Shown here one piece after another: positions 49,076 to 57,159 of a stretch of DNA of 64,000 nucleotides. Below the pieces are notes generated by a model. The model was not told the origin of the DNA. It made no database searches and was given only the letters and a program-made list of their open reading frames with translations. The position numbers and the translations under genes are program-made. Each line of letters opens with the position of its first letter. Position 1 is the first letter of the stretch. The DNA is from VAXT01 sp963774625 (GTDB taxonomy: Bacteria; Actinomycetota; Thermoleophilia; Gaiellales; Gaiellaceae), in contig CAVZFQ010000014.1 in NCBI GenBank assembly GCA_963774625.1, forward strand, positions 1-64,000, in the 5' to 3' direction.

Positions 49076-50139
49076 GCCACCAGCGGCAGCGTGAACGACA
49101 CGCGGGCCCCGCCCTCGAGCGGGCTTTCGGCCCAGATCCGGCCGCCGTGGGCCTCGACGAGCCCACGAGCGATCGCGAGCCCGAGGCCGGCGCCGTCGCT
49201 GGAGCGAGCCCGGTCGCCGCGCCAGAACCGCTCGAACATGCGCTCGGCGGTCTCCGGTGTGAGACCGTCGCCCGTGTCCTCGACCGAGACGCGTACCTCG
49301 GACGCATTCGGCTGGACGCGCACCGCGACCGATCCGTCCGAGGGCGTGTGCCGCAGCGCGTTGGTCAGCAGGTTGTAGAGCACGCGCTCGACCTTGTCCG
49401 GCTGGCAGCGGACGAGCGCACCGCCGGCCGGGTCCGCGTGCACGCGAACTCCTCTCAGCTGTGCCTCCGCTTCGACTCCGCGGACGCAGGACTGCACCAG
49501 CCCGTCGAGCTCGGCTTCGCGAAGCTCGAGGCTCAGCGATCCGGCGTCGATCCGCGCGAGCTCGAACAGGTCGTCGACGAGTCGCGCAAGCGTTCGTATC
49601 TGTTCGTGCATCACGGGGTAGAAGCGCTCCGGCGGTACGAGGCCGTCCTCCATCGCCTCGATCATCGCCTGGAGCGACGCAATCGGCGTGCGCAGGTCAT
49701 GGCTGGCCCAGGCGACCAGCTCGTGCCTGGCGTCGAAGAGCAGAGCCAGGTTCGACGCCATCTCGTTGAACGAGTGTGAGAGCTCGGCGAGCTCGGCCGG
49801 GCCGCCCTCTTCAGCGCGGGCTGAGAGATCGCCGGCGGCGAGCGCCGCGGACGAGTTCCGCAAATGGTCCAGCCGCTGGACGATGCCGTGCGCGAGGAAG
49901 AGGCCGGCGAGCACCGCGGCGGACGCCGACGCGCTCGCCACGGCCAGGATCTTGACGTCGTCGCCCATATGGAACATGACCCAGCCGGAGAGGAACACGG
50001 CGCCGAGGGGCAACACGACGGCGAGCAGCGCGAGCCCCGCGAGCTGCAGACGGACCGTGGGGAGAAGCTTGAGGAGCAGGGCCACGACCAGGCCGATGCC
50101 GAGCGTGGCCGCAGCGACGATGAGCGCGAGCTCGATCAT
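49045..50139 (-). CDS. sensor histidine kinase
   Basis: Membrane kinase of 364 aa paired with the regulator upstream. About three helices (5-26, 32-55, 63-85) leave almost no extracytoplasmic domain, so it may sense the membrane itself. A HAMP-like linker (~88-138) leads to the HisKA domain with phosphoacceptor His147 in ASHDLRTPI. The HATPase_c domain has the N box NLLTNALRH, G1 VEDTGDGL and G2 GAGLGLAIARGLVEAHGG. The ATG at 50139 overlaps the regulator stop (ATGA). Confidence 0.93.
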   Translation of the reverse strand: MIELALIVAAATLGIGLVVALLLKLLPTVRLQLAGLALLAVVLPLGAVFLSGWVMFHMGDDVKILAVASASASAAVLAGLFLAHGIVQRLDHLRNSSAALAAGDLSARAEEGGPAELAELSHSFNEMASNLALLFDARHELVAWASHDLRTPIASLQAMIEAMEDGLVPPERFYPVMHEQIRTLARLVDDLFELARIDAGSLSLELREAELDGLVQSCVRGVEAEAQLRGVRVHADPAGGALVRCQPDKVERVLYNLLTNALRHTPSDGSVAVRVQPNASEVRVSVEDTGDGLTPETAERMFERFWRGDRARSSDGAGLGLAIARGLVEAHGGRIWAESPLEGGARVSFTLPLVAQDVRSSAMA

Positions 50140-50816
50140 GGCGAGAATCGGTAGCCGATCCCCCAGACCGTCTCCAGGAGCTCCGGCTGGGACGGGTCGC
50201 GTTCGAGCTTCTCTCGGAGGCGACGAACGTGGACGGTGAGAGTGCCCGTGTCGAGCGCCGCTGAATAGCCCCAGACGCGCCGCATCAGATCTTCGCGTGA
50301 GAAAACCCGCCGTGGGTGGCTGGCAAGGAACCAGAGGAGATCGAACTCCTTTGCCGTCAGCCTGACGTTCTCACCCTTGCGCGTGACCTCCCGCGTCCAG
50401 GCGTCCAGCATGAGGCCGTCGTACTCCAGCCGCTCCTCGGCGGGCGTCGCAGGCTCCGCGCGGCGCAGCACGGTGCGGACGCGCGCCGCGAGCTCACGCG
50501 GAGAGAACGGCTTCGTCACGTAGTCGTCGGCGCCGAGCTCGAGCCCGACGATTCGGTCGGACTCCTCGCCGCGGGCGGTGACCATGATCACCGGCAGCTG
50601 CGACCGAGAGCGGATCCAGCGGCAGAGCTCGAGCCCGTCCGTGCCGGGGAGCATCACGTCCAGGAGGACGATGCTCGGCGGGTCACTCTCGAGGATCTCC
50701 TTCGCGCGGTGCCCGTCGGCGGCCTCCTGGGTTCGGAAGCCCTCTCGCTCGAGGTAGCCGACAACGACCTCGCGCACGATTGGCTCGTCGTCGACGACGA
50801 GAACGGTGGTCGTCAT
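50136..50816 (-). CDS. OmpR-family response regulator
   Basis: DNA-binding regulator of 226 aa. The receiver domain has the acidic pocket VVDDEP (9-12), phosphoacceptor Asp53 in LLDVMLPG and Lys102 in VTKPFSP. The C-terminal winged helix (Trans_reg_C, ~130-226) ends VHVRRLREKLERD and ETVWGIGYRF. ATG at 50816. Operon with the kinase; its targets are not visible, though the spondin-domain gene just upstream on the same strand is a candidate. Confidence 0.95.
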   Translation of the reverse strand: MTTTVLVVDDEPIVREVVVGYLEREGFRTQEAADGHRAKEILESDPPSIVLLDVMLPGTDGLELCRWIRSRSQLPVIMVTARGEESDRIVGLELGADDYVTKPFSPRELAARVRTVLRRAEPATPAEERLEYDGLMLDAWTREVTRKGENVRLTAKEFDLLWFLASHPRRVFSREDLMRRVWGYSAALDTGTLTVHVRRLREKLERDPSQPELLETVWGIGYRFSP

Positions 50817-50860
50817 GGTCGTATCTTGCGATTTCCAGGGTTAAGAGGGGCTGAATTCCA

Positions 50861-50887
50861 ACAGGGGCGGGGAGGACCCGCCCCTGT
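50861..50887 (-). terminator. hairpin terminator after the spondin-domain gene
   Basis: Perfect 11-bp stem ACAGGGGCGGG (50861-50871) / CCCGCCCCTGT (50877-50887) with a 5-nt loop, 20 bp downstream of the stop at 50908 on the minus strand and about 45 bp before the response-regulator start. No T tract. It should isolate the spondin gene from the two-component operon. Confidence 0.65.
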
Positions 50888-50907
50888 CGGCTACGTGCGA
50901 ACCTGCG

Positions 50908-51570
50908 CTATCCGCGGGCGATCCGAATGCGCGCGACCGGGTCGCTCCAGCCGTAGACGGCCGGATTGAGGTCGCCGACCCCGGTGATGCCGCCGTGCAT
51001 GCGAATCACGTTGCCTTCGGGATCCCGCACGAAGTGGCTGTTGCAGCACGGGCCCGGGATGTGCGTGACCCGCTCGTTGTTCACCTCGCTGCCTGCGTCG
51101 TACGCACGAGTGCGAAGTGTGATTCCGCGCCCACGCAGGCGCAGTGAGTCGAGCCCGGTGAAACCGTCGTTCGTGTTTCCCAGCATCGACACGATCGAGA
51201 GCCGTTCGGCCTGGTCGTTGGCCTGGACGGCGAACGTCCGCGACGTGCCCGGCATGATCGGGCCGCCGGGAATGGTCTGCACGCTGCGAACTCCACGGAC
51301 CCTCGGTAGCGCCGACTCGAGCACGGTGTTGTCGGCGTCCTCGGCGATTGCGGCGACGCCGTGACTCGCGAGCCGGCCCACGCTCCAGACGTCCGCGCGC
51401 TTCGAATGGACGACGACGAGCGGCGGCGTCAGTGGCTGCGAGCCCGCGGGCATGAGGTTCGTGATCGTCACGTTCCACGACCGCGACTGTCTGGTCGACG
51501 AGCCGTTGGCCGGGACTGAGAAGGCGACCGCGCTCGCAAGCACGAGTACGGCCAGGACTAGGCGTTTCAT
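50908..51570 (-). CDS. secreted spondin-domain protein
   Basis: Exported protein of 220 aa. Signal peptide (1-~23), then a Spondin_N-like domain: SWNVTITNLMPAGSQPLTPP, VVVHSKRADVWSVGRLASHG, AIAEDADNTVLES and the later MPGTSRTFAVQANDQAERLS and MLGNTNDGFTGLDSL. Bacterial Spondin_N proteins are secreted beta-sandwiches of unknown role. Two adjacent Cys (GPCCNSHF) near residue 175 could bind metal or form a disulfide. The ATG at 51570 has GGGGG purines upstream. Confidence 0.8.
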   Translation of the reverse strand: MKRLVLAVLVLASAVAFSVPANGSSTRQSRSWNVTITNLMPAGSQPLTPPLVVVHSKRADVWSVGRLASHGVAAIAEDADNTVLESALPRVRGVRSVQTIPGGPIMPGTSRTFAVQANDQAERLSIVSMLGNTNDGFTGLDSLRLRGRGITLRTRAYDAGSEVNNERVTHIPGPCCNSHFVRDPEGNVIRMHGGITGVGDLNPAVYGWSDPVARIRIARG

Positions 51571-51648
51571 TCGTGACCCCCTTCGGTTGACCCGCGAGAC
51601 GGTAGGTGCGAAACCTTGCGCCCCGATTACGCGCCTCTGAACGTCCGC

Positions 51649-52365
51649 TTAATTCGCGAGCTCGACGCGGTCGCCCTCGAGGACGAGGAATCCGTCCTTC
51701 CGCAGGGCCTCGACCGCTTCACCGTCGAGCTGGGCGAGGTGGCGTCGTCCTTTGGTGACGAGACGCAGGGTCTGCGCGCGGCGCTGCCTGAACGAGCCCT
51801 CGAAGCGGCTCTGTTTCCGCAGGGGCGCGTAGGTCTTGCCGCGTGAAGGACATCGCTCGGCGAGCGGGCAGGCAGTGCAGCGCGGGATGCGCGCCAGGCA
51901 GATCGTCGCGCCGAGATCCATGAGCGCGTGGGCCGCGTCCGGCCCGAACGGCTCGCCCGTGCGGTCGAGCACGCGGCGGACGTTCGTGTCGACCGGGAGC
52001 ACGTCCAGCTCATAGGCAAAGCGCGCGACCGCATCCGCGGTGTAGCGGCCGACGCCGGGCAGCTCGGTGAGGTCTTCCGGCCAGCCGTTCGCGGCCACGT
52101 GCCGCGCTGCTCTGTGCAGGTTGAGCGCTCGCCGGTTGTAACCGAGTCCCTGCCATGCTCGGATGACGTCCGCGGCAGACGCGTCCGCGAGGGCCTCGAC
52201 CGTCGGCCAGCGCGCCAGCCAGGCGTCGTAGCGCGGCACGACGCGGGCGACCTGCGTCTGCTGGAGCATGACCTCGGAGACGAGGATCGCGTACGGGTCG
52301 CGCGTCCTTCGCCAGGGGAGGTCACGCGCATGCTCGCGGTACCAGGCGAGCAGCGCTGCTTCCAC
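51649..52365 (-). CDS. mutY: A/G-specific adenine glycosylase, short form
   Basis: Base-excision enzyme that removes A opposite 8-oxoG. The 238 aa hold the HhH-GPD fold: WRRTRDPYAILVSEVMLQQT, LPGVGRYTADAVARFAYELD with the hairpin, catalytic Asp in VLPVDTNVRRVL, and the 4Fe-4S loop CLARIPRCTACPLAERC (C-x6-C-x2-C-x5-C). At 238 aa it is shorter than typical MutY (about 290-350); the C-terminal NUDIX-like 8-oxoG-recognition domain is reduced to about 45 residues. GTG start at 52365 overlaps the stop of the reductase gene. Confidence 0.92.
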   Translation of the reverse strand: MEAALLAWYREHARDLPWRRTRDPYAILVSEVMLQQTQVARVVPRYDAWLARWPTVEALADASAADVIRAWQGLGYNRRALNLHRAARHVAANGWPEDLTELPGVGRYTADAVARFAYELDVLPVDTNVRRVLDRTGEPFGPDAAHALMDLGATICLARIPRCTACPLAERCPSRGKTYAPLRKQSRFEGSFRQRRAQTLRLVTKGRRHLAQLDGEAVEALRKDGFLVLEGDRVELAN

Positions 52366-52973
52366 TAGCGGACGATTTTGATGTTGAAGGTCGCGCTCTC
52401 CGCCACGTTTGCGATTCGGATCCAGAGCGGCAGGTACATCTCCGTGCCGCGCGCCGCAGTGATGTCCCCGAGGTCGTTGATCCGCTCGGCCGGCCAGCCG
52501 AAGCTCTGGAGGAGCTCGCGCACCTCGTCCTTCGCGCCCTCGTCGTTGCCGCAGACGAACACATCGTGCTCGCCCGGCAGCAGCGACGGGTTGACCATCA
52601 CGTTGCAGTTGACGGTGTTCAGTGCCTTGACGACCTTCACCCGTGGGAAGAGACGTTGGATCTCTTCGCCCAGGCTGTCCGCGTTGCAGACGGCCAGGAT
52701 CGGCGGCATCCCTCGCGAGAAGTCGAGCGGGTTTGCGACGTCCACGAGAATCTTGCCCGCCAGGTTGTCGGCCTCGGCCATGCGCAGCGCCTCGAGCGAC
52801 TTGTCGCCGGCGGTGCAGTTGAAGACCAGCTCGCCGTGGGCGGCGGCGTCCGCGAAAGTGACGGCGTCCTCCTTCGCCGTCCGCGAGCCGACCAGCACGT
52901 CGTGGTCGAGCTCGGCGAGCTTCGCCGCGATCGTCCGCCCGACATTGCCGGTTCCGAGAACGCCGATCTTCAC
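52365..52973 (-). CDS. NADPH-dependent F420 reductase family protein
   Basis: Rossmann oxidoreductase of 202 aa, F420_oxidored family (with Fno and NADP-oxidoreductase relatives). The cofactor motif KIGVLGTGNVGRTIAAKLAE is followed by DVLVGSRTAKEDAVTFADAA (VGSR is typical of this group), ILVDVANPLDFS, VVKALNTVNCNVMVNP and a C-terminal GDITAARGTEMYLPLWIRI. F420 use is suggested by family, not proven. GTG start at 52973; 26 bp from divergent gltX. Confidence 0.88.
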   Translation of the reverse strand: MKIGVLGTGNVGRTIAAKLAELDHDVLVGSRTAKEDAVTFADAAAHGELVFNCTAGDKSLEALRMAEADNLAGKILVDVANPLDFSRGMPPILAVCNADSLGEEIQRLFPRVKVVKALNTVNCNVMVNPSLLPGEHDVFVCGNDEGAKDEVRELLQSFGWPAERINDLGDITAARGTEMYLPLWIRIANVAESATFNIKIVR

Positions 52974-52999
52974 AGGGGCGAGTGTAGATTCAGCGCGAG

Positions 53000-53986
53000 A
53001 TGAAACGTGTTCGCTTTGCTCCCAGCCCGACGGGCTCGCTGCATGTCGGGAACGCATTGAGCGCGGTCGCGAACCGGCAGCTCGGCGACTGGATGCTGCT
53101 GCGGATCGACGACACCGACGCGGCCCGCAACGTCCCCGGCGGCGAGGATGACCTCATCCGTGACCTGGAGTGGCTCGGCCTGAGCTGGGACGAGGGCCCG
53201 GTCCGCCAGAGCGAGCGGCAGGATGTGTACCGCGCTGCGGCGGAGCGGCTCGGCGGCGAGCGTTTCGGTCGCATCACGCTTCTACGGGAGGACGGGACGG
53301 CGACCTACCACCTGGCGAGCGTGGTCGACGACATCGAGTTCGGGATCACGCACGTCGTCCGCGGCAACGACCACCGCGCGAACGAGCCGCTGCATCGCGA
53401 GTTGACCGAGGCTCTCGGCGCGAAGCCTCCGGAGTACGTGCACCACGGGCTGATCCTCGGGGAGCACGGCGGCAAGCTCTCGAAGCGCGAGGAAGGGGCG
53501 ACCGTGGGGCAGCTACGTGAGGCGGGTATCCCGGCCGAGGCCGTGCGGGGCTACCTGGAGGAGCTGGGCATCCCGAAGCACGACGTCCATTACGACCTCC
53601 CACGGATCCGGCGGCTGGCGATCGAGGCGATCGCAGCCATGACGGACGAGGAGCTCGCCGAGCGGGTCGGGGCCCCGCGCGAGCTCGTCCCGGCTCTGCG
53701 CGGAGCGCGGGATCTCAACGAGGCGCGCGAGTTTGCGCAGCTCGTGCTGGAGCCCGAAGCGGTCTCCCTGGAGGAGGAAGCGCGGCCGACCCTCGAGCGC
53801 TTCAAAGAGCTGCGTGCGAACGGAGCCGGCGCGAAGGAGATCGTGCGCGAGCTGAAAGCCGTGGGTGGTGATCTCAAGGCCGTGCGGCTCGCGCTCACCG
53901 GGCGGCCGCGCGGGCCCGAGCTGTGGACGGTGATCGAGGCACTCTCGCGCGAAGAGGCGTTCAGGCGGATCGATGCAGCTCTATAG
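53000..53986 (+). CDS. gltX: glutamyl-tRNA synthetase, compact
   Basis: Class I synthetase that charges tRNA-Glu. RFAPSPTGSLHVGNALSAVA carries the HIGH-equivalent HVGN, DDIEFGITHVVRGNDH is the catalytic mid-motif, and HGGKLSKREEGATV the KMSKS-equivalent near residue 160. At 328 aa it is far shorter than usual GluRS (~470-490). The helical anticodon domain is reduced to about 110 residues ending GPELWTVIEALSREEAF. A Glu-Q synthetase would lack this C-terminal block, so GluRS is preferred. ATG at 53000; overlaps cysS by 14 bp. Confidence 0.88.
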   Translation: MKRVRFAPSPTGSLHVGNALSAVANRQLGDWMLLRIDDTDAARNVPGGEDDLIRDLEWLGLSWDEGPVRQSERQDVYRAAAERLGGERFGRITLLREDGTATYHLASVVDDIEFGITHVVRGNDHRANEPLHRELTEALGAKPPEYVHHGLILGEHGGKLSKREEGATVGQLREAGIPAEAVRGYLEELGIPKHDVHYDLPRIRRLAIEAIAAMTDEELAERVGAPRELVPALRGARDLNEAREFAQLVLEPEAVSLEEEARPTLERFKELRANGAGAKEIVRELKAVGGDLKAVRLALTGRPRGPELWTVIEALSREEAFRRIDAAL

Positions 53987-55244
53987 CACCCACAGCAGGA
54001 GGCTCGAGGACCTGCCCGACCCACCTGGACCGATCGGCATGTACGTCTGCGGCCCCACTGTGTACCAGCGCATCCACGTCGGTAACGCGCGTCCGTTCGT
54101 GATCTCCATGTGGCTGCGCCGCTGGCTGCGAGAGCGCGGCTACGACGTGACGCTCGTCGAGAACATCACCGACATCAACGACAGGATCTACGACGCCGCT
54201 CCGGGCGCGAGCGCGCAGCTCGCCGAAGACGCGAGCCGGTGGTACATCGAGGACACGGAAGACCTCGGTCTCGGCCGGCCCGACCACGAGCCGAAGGCGA
54301 CGGAGTCGATTCCGGAAATCGTCGGCCTGATCGAAGAGCTCGTCGAGCGCGATCTCGCCTACGAGGCCGACGGAGATGTCTACTACCGGGTCGCACGCTT
54401 CCCGGACTACGGGCGGCTGTCCGGTCAGCGGCCTGATCAGGTGGAGGAGCAGGAGCCGAATCTGCGTAAGGAGGATCCGCGCGACTTCGCGCTCTGGAAG
54501 GCGACGAAGGAGGGTGAGGACACATCGTGGGACTCGCCTTGGGGGCTGGGTCGGCCGGGTTGGCACATCGAGTGCTCGGCGATGGCGGAGAAGTACCTGG
54601 GGCCGGTCTTCGAGATCCACGGCGGCGGCCTCGACCTCGTCTTTCCGCACCACGAGAACGAGATCGCGCAGTCGCGCGGCGCGGGCCGCGAGTTTGCGCG
54701 CCTCTGGATGCACAACGGGATGCTCGAGTTCACCGGCGAGAAGATGTCGAAGTCGCTGGGGAACGTCGTGTCTCTGCGCGAGGCGATCGACGAATGGGGT
54801 CGGGAGACGCTGCTGATGCTGTTCCTCGGCGCGCACTGGCGGAAGCCGATGGACTTCTCGGAGGAGACGCTCGAGGCTGCGAAGGCGCGGGCGGACGGCT
54901 TTCGGGAGGTGTTCCGGAACCCCTCGGAGGAAGGCGGCTCGTGGGAGCAATTGGCCGAGGCGCTCGACGACGACTTCAACACGCCGCAGGCGCTGGCCGT
55001 CATGCACGAGTGGCGGGATCACGACCTGCTGCGGCGCGGGCTCGATCTCTTCGGCCTCGGCTCCCTGGCTGAGAGCGCCGAGGCGCCCGCCGCGTTGCAC
55101 GACCTGGCGCTTCGGCGGGCGGCGGCGCGCGGCGGTGGGGACTTCGACTCGGCCGATCGGATACGCACGGAGATCGAGGAAGCAGGGTGGGACGTGCGCG
55201 ACGTGGCCGGGGAGCCCGGGTACCAGCTCGTCCCGCGGCGGTGA
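53973..55244 (+). CDS. cysS: cysteinyl-tRNA synthetase
   Basis: Class I synthetase of 423 aa charging tRNA-Cys. MYVCGPTVYQRIHVGNARPF contains a zinc Cys and the HIGH motif, WHIECSAMAEKYLG and GGLDLVFPHHENE complete the zinc site, and GEKMSKSLGNVVSL is KMSKS. The C-terminal helical domain is somewhat short. The ATG at 53973 lies inside gltX. Its TGA overlaps the GTG of rlmB (GTGA), making gltX-cysS-rlmB-nyn a coupled operon. Confidence 0.96.
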   Translation: MQLYSTHSRRLEDLPDPPGPIGMYVCGPTVYQRIHVGNARPFVISMWLRRWLRERGYDVTLVENITDINDRIYDAAPGASAQLAEDASRWYIEDTEDLGLGRPDHEPKATESIPEIVGLIEELVERDLAYEADGDVYYRVARFPDYGRLSGQRPDQVEEQEPNLRKEDPRDFALWKATKEGEDTSWDSPWGLGRPGWHIECSAMAEKYLGPVFEIHGGGLDLVFPHHENEIAQSRGAGREFARLWMHNGMLEFTGEKMSKSLGNVVSLREAIDEWGRETLLMLFLGAHWRKPMDFSEETLEAAKARADGFREVFRNPSEEGGSWEQLAEALDDDFNTPQALAVMHEWRDHDLLRRGLDLFGLGSLAESAEAPAALHDLALRRAAARGGGDFDSADRIRTEIEEAGWDVRDVAGEPGYQLVPRR

Positions 55245-55954
55245 CGACCGAGCAGATCTACGGCCGGCGGGCGGTCCGCGAGGCGCTGCGGGGCCCCCGC
55301 GAGGTGCGCGAGCTCTGGGTGAGCGAGCGCGCGCTGAAAGCCGAGCCGTGGCTCAACGAGCCAGGTCCAGGGGTCAGACCCCGGGTCATGGCGGAACGGG
55401 AGCTGTCGGAGCTGGCCGGCACGCGCGACCACCAGGGTGTCGTCGCCGCAGTGGAGCCGTATCGCTACGCCGACGGGTACGAGCTCGCCGCTGTGGAAAA
55501 CCCGTTACTCGTCTGTCTCGACCAGGTGACGGATCCGCACAACCTCGGCGCGGTCATCCGCAGCGCGGAGGGAGCGGGGGCGACGGGTGTCATCGTCCCC
55601 GCGCACGGTTCCGCGAGGGTCACCGCAGCCGTCTGCCGCGCGTCGGCCGGCGCGGTGGAGCACATGCAGCTGGCGGTCGTGCCGAACCTCGCGCGCTATC
55701 TCGGCGACGTGAAGGGCGCCGACCTCTGGGTCTACGGCGCGGCCGGGGAAGAGGGGACACCCATGTGGTCTGCCGACCTGAGCGGCGGTGCGGCCTTTGT
55801 CTTCGGCGCCGAGGGGCGCGGGCTGCGGCCGCTCGTGCGCAAGACGTGTGACGCCCTCGTCTCGATTCCGCTCGCGGGCAAGGTCGAGTCGTTGAACGTC
55901 AGCGTTGCCGCGGGCATCCTGCTCTACGAGGCCAGGAGGCAACGAGGTGCCTGA
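55241..55954 (+). CDS. rlmB: 23S rRNA 2'-O-methyltransferase, TrmH/RlmB family
   Basis: SPOUT methyltransferase of 237 aa, most like RlmB (Gm2251). An N-terminal substrate-binding domain (IYGRRAVREALRG) leads into the SPOUT core with LVCLDQVTDPHNLGAVIRSA (motif 1), FVFGAEGRGLRPLVRKTCD (motif 2) and VSIPLAGKVESLNVSVAAGI (motif 3). A palindrome GGGGTC-A-GACCCC (55370-55382) lies in the N-terminal linker and codes for GPGVRPR, which may be an insertion. GTG start overlaps the cysS stop. Confidence 0.94.
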   Translation: MTTEQIYGRRAVREALRGPREVRELWVSERALKAEPWLNEPGPGVRPRVMAERELSELAGTRDHQGVVAAVEPYRYADGYELAAVENPLLVCLDQVTDPHNLGAVIRSAEGAGATGVIVPAHGSARVTAAVCRASAGAVEHMQLAVVPNLARYLGDVKGADLWVYGAAGEEGTPMWSADLSGGAAFVFGAEGRGLRPLVRKTCDALVSIPLAGKVESLNVSVAAGILLYEARRQRGA

Positions 55955-56384
55955 CCCGACCCTCTACCTGTTCGACGGCTTCAATCTCCTGCACGCCAGC
56001 GGCCTAGAGGATCCCCGCCAGCTGACGGACAAGCTGGCGAGCTTCGTGGCCGAACGCGGAGCTCGCGGGGTGCTGGTCTTCGACGGGAGCGGGGAGGACC
56101 TGAGCTACGGGCCGCTGGAGGTTCGCTTCGCCGAGCATGCGGACACGCTGCTCGAACGCCTGGCTGCCGAGAACCGGAATCTGGAGCGCGTCTGTCTCGT
56201 CTCTTCGGACTCGGCCGTACGAGGCACGTCCGGTCAGGAAGTGGCCAAGTTGAGCTCGGCGACCTTCGTCAAGGACTTCTCGCTCGAGCAGCACGGTGGG
56301 GAATCTCCCATGCGTCTGGAGGACAAACTGGACGCAAAAACGCGTGAGCGGCTAGAAAAGCTGCGCCGTGGGCAAGGTCCATAA
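55947..56384 (+). CDS. NYN-domain nuclease, YacP/Rae1-like
   Basis: PIN-like NYN ribonuclease of 145 aa. LYLFDGFNLLHASGLED gives the catalytic Asp-x-x-Asn, VLVFDGSGEDLSYG and VCLVSSDSAVRGTSGQEVAK the second acidic cluster. Family members cleave mRNA on the ribosome (Rae1). GTG start at 55947 with AGGAGG 6 nt upstream, overlapping rlmB by 8 bp; an rlmB-yacP-sigH order is well known in Firmicutes and matches here. A promoter for the sigma factor follows. Confidence 0.9.
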   Translation: MPDPTLYLFDGFNLLHASGLEDPRQLTDKLASFVAERGARGVLVFDGSGEDLSYGPLEVRFAEHADTLLERLAAENRNLERVCLVSSDSAVRGTSGQEVAKLSSATFVKDFSLEQHGGESPMRLEDKLDAKTRERLEKLRRGQGP

Positions 56385-56407
56385 CGGATGGGTCCAATGC
56401 AATTAGC

Positions 56408-56436
56408 TTGTAATTACTTGCGGACCTTGCTACTTT
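56408..56436 (+). promoter_or_regulatory. extended -10 promoter of the sigma factor gene
   Basis: TTGTAA (56408-56413), a 17-bp spacer, and TACTTT (56431-56436) preceded by TGC make an extended -10 promoter. Start expected near 56443, a leader of about 48 nt before the ATG at 56491. The local sequence is clearly AT-richer than its surroundings. Confidence 0.65.
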
Positions 56437-56490
56437 GGACACTGACTAAAGGGTGAGAGTGCAACAAGGCACCCCGCACAGCCCCCAAAA

Positions 56491-57159
56491 ATGGCCGCCG
56501 CCCGTCCAGCCCCCGTCGCCCGCCCAGCCCACAGGGTTCAGCGGGAGCTCGAGGATCTGCAGCTCGTCGTCAAGGCACGAAACGGCGACAGCCAGGCCCT
56601 CGACCAGCTGATTCGCCGCTACACCGGCTTCGTCCGTCTCAAAGCCAGCTCGTACTTCCTGGCCGGCGGCGACTCCGAGGATCTCATCCAGGAAGGGCTG
56701 ATCGGGCTCTACAAAGCGGTCCGTGACTTCCGACACGACAAGGAGACGTCATTCCGCTCGTTCGCCGAGCTGTGCGTGACTCGGCAGATCATCACGGCGA
56801 TCAAGACGGCGACGCGCTTCAAGCACTCGCCGCTGAACACGTACGTCTCGTTCAGCCATACCCCGGCGGGCCAAGACCAGGACGGGGAGTGCAGCCTCGG
56901 CGACGCGCTGCCGGGGCCGAGCGTCAACGACCCGTCGGTGTGCGTGATCTCGACGGAGGAGCTTCAGAGCCTCGTCTTCGCGCTCGGATCAGGGCTGTCG
57001 AAGCTCGAAGCGGATGCGCTCAAGCTGTACCTCGAGGGTTCGTCCTACGAGGAGATGGCCGAAGACCTCGGTTGCGACACGAAGACGATCGACAACGCCC
57101 TGCAGCGCGTCAAGCGAAAGATCCTCACGCACCAGAAGTCGCGCCAGGTTCTTTCTTAG
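56491..57159 (+). CDS. sigH: RNA polymerase sigma factor, SigH-like
   Basis: Sigma-70 family regulator of 222 aa. Region 2 is present with EDLIQEGLIGLYKAVRDF (2.2, core binding) and SFRSFAELCVTRQIITAIKT (2.3-2.4, -10 recognition). Region 4 HTH is YEEMAEDLGCDTKTIDNALQ. There is no region 3, as in sigma-30/SigH and ECF-like factors. The position after rlmB-nyn mirrors the SigH locus of Firmicutes. No anti-sigma gene is adjacent. Its last 35 bp overlap the convergent endonuclease. Confidence 0.92.
   Translation: MAAARPAPVARPAHRVQRELEDLQLVVKARNGDSQALDQLIRRYTGFVRLKASSYFLAGGDSEDLIQEGLIGLYKAVRDFRHDKETSFRSFAELCVTRQIITAIKTATRFKHSPLNTYVSFSHTPAGQDQDGECSLGDALPGPSVNDPSVCVISTEELQSLVFALGSGLSKLEADALKLYLEGSSYEEMAEDLGCDTKTIDNALQRVKRKILTHQKSRQVLS

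Noticed and set aside
53000..53986. Glutamyl-Q tRNA(Asp) synthetase instead of GluRS
   Set aside because: The protein keeps a C-terminal anticodon-binding-like block and is coupled to cysS like GluRS; GluQ enzymes end after the catalytic core.
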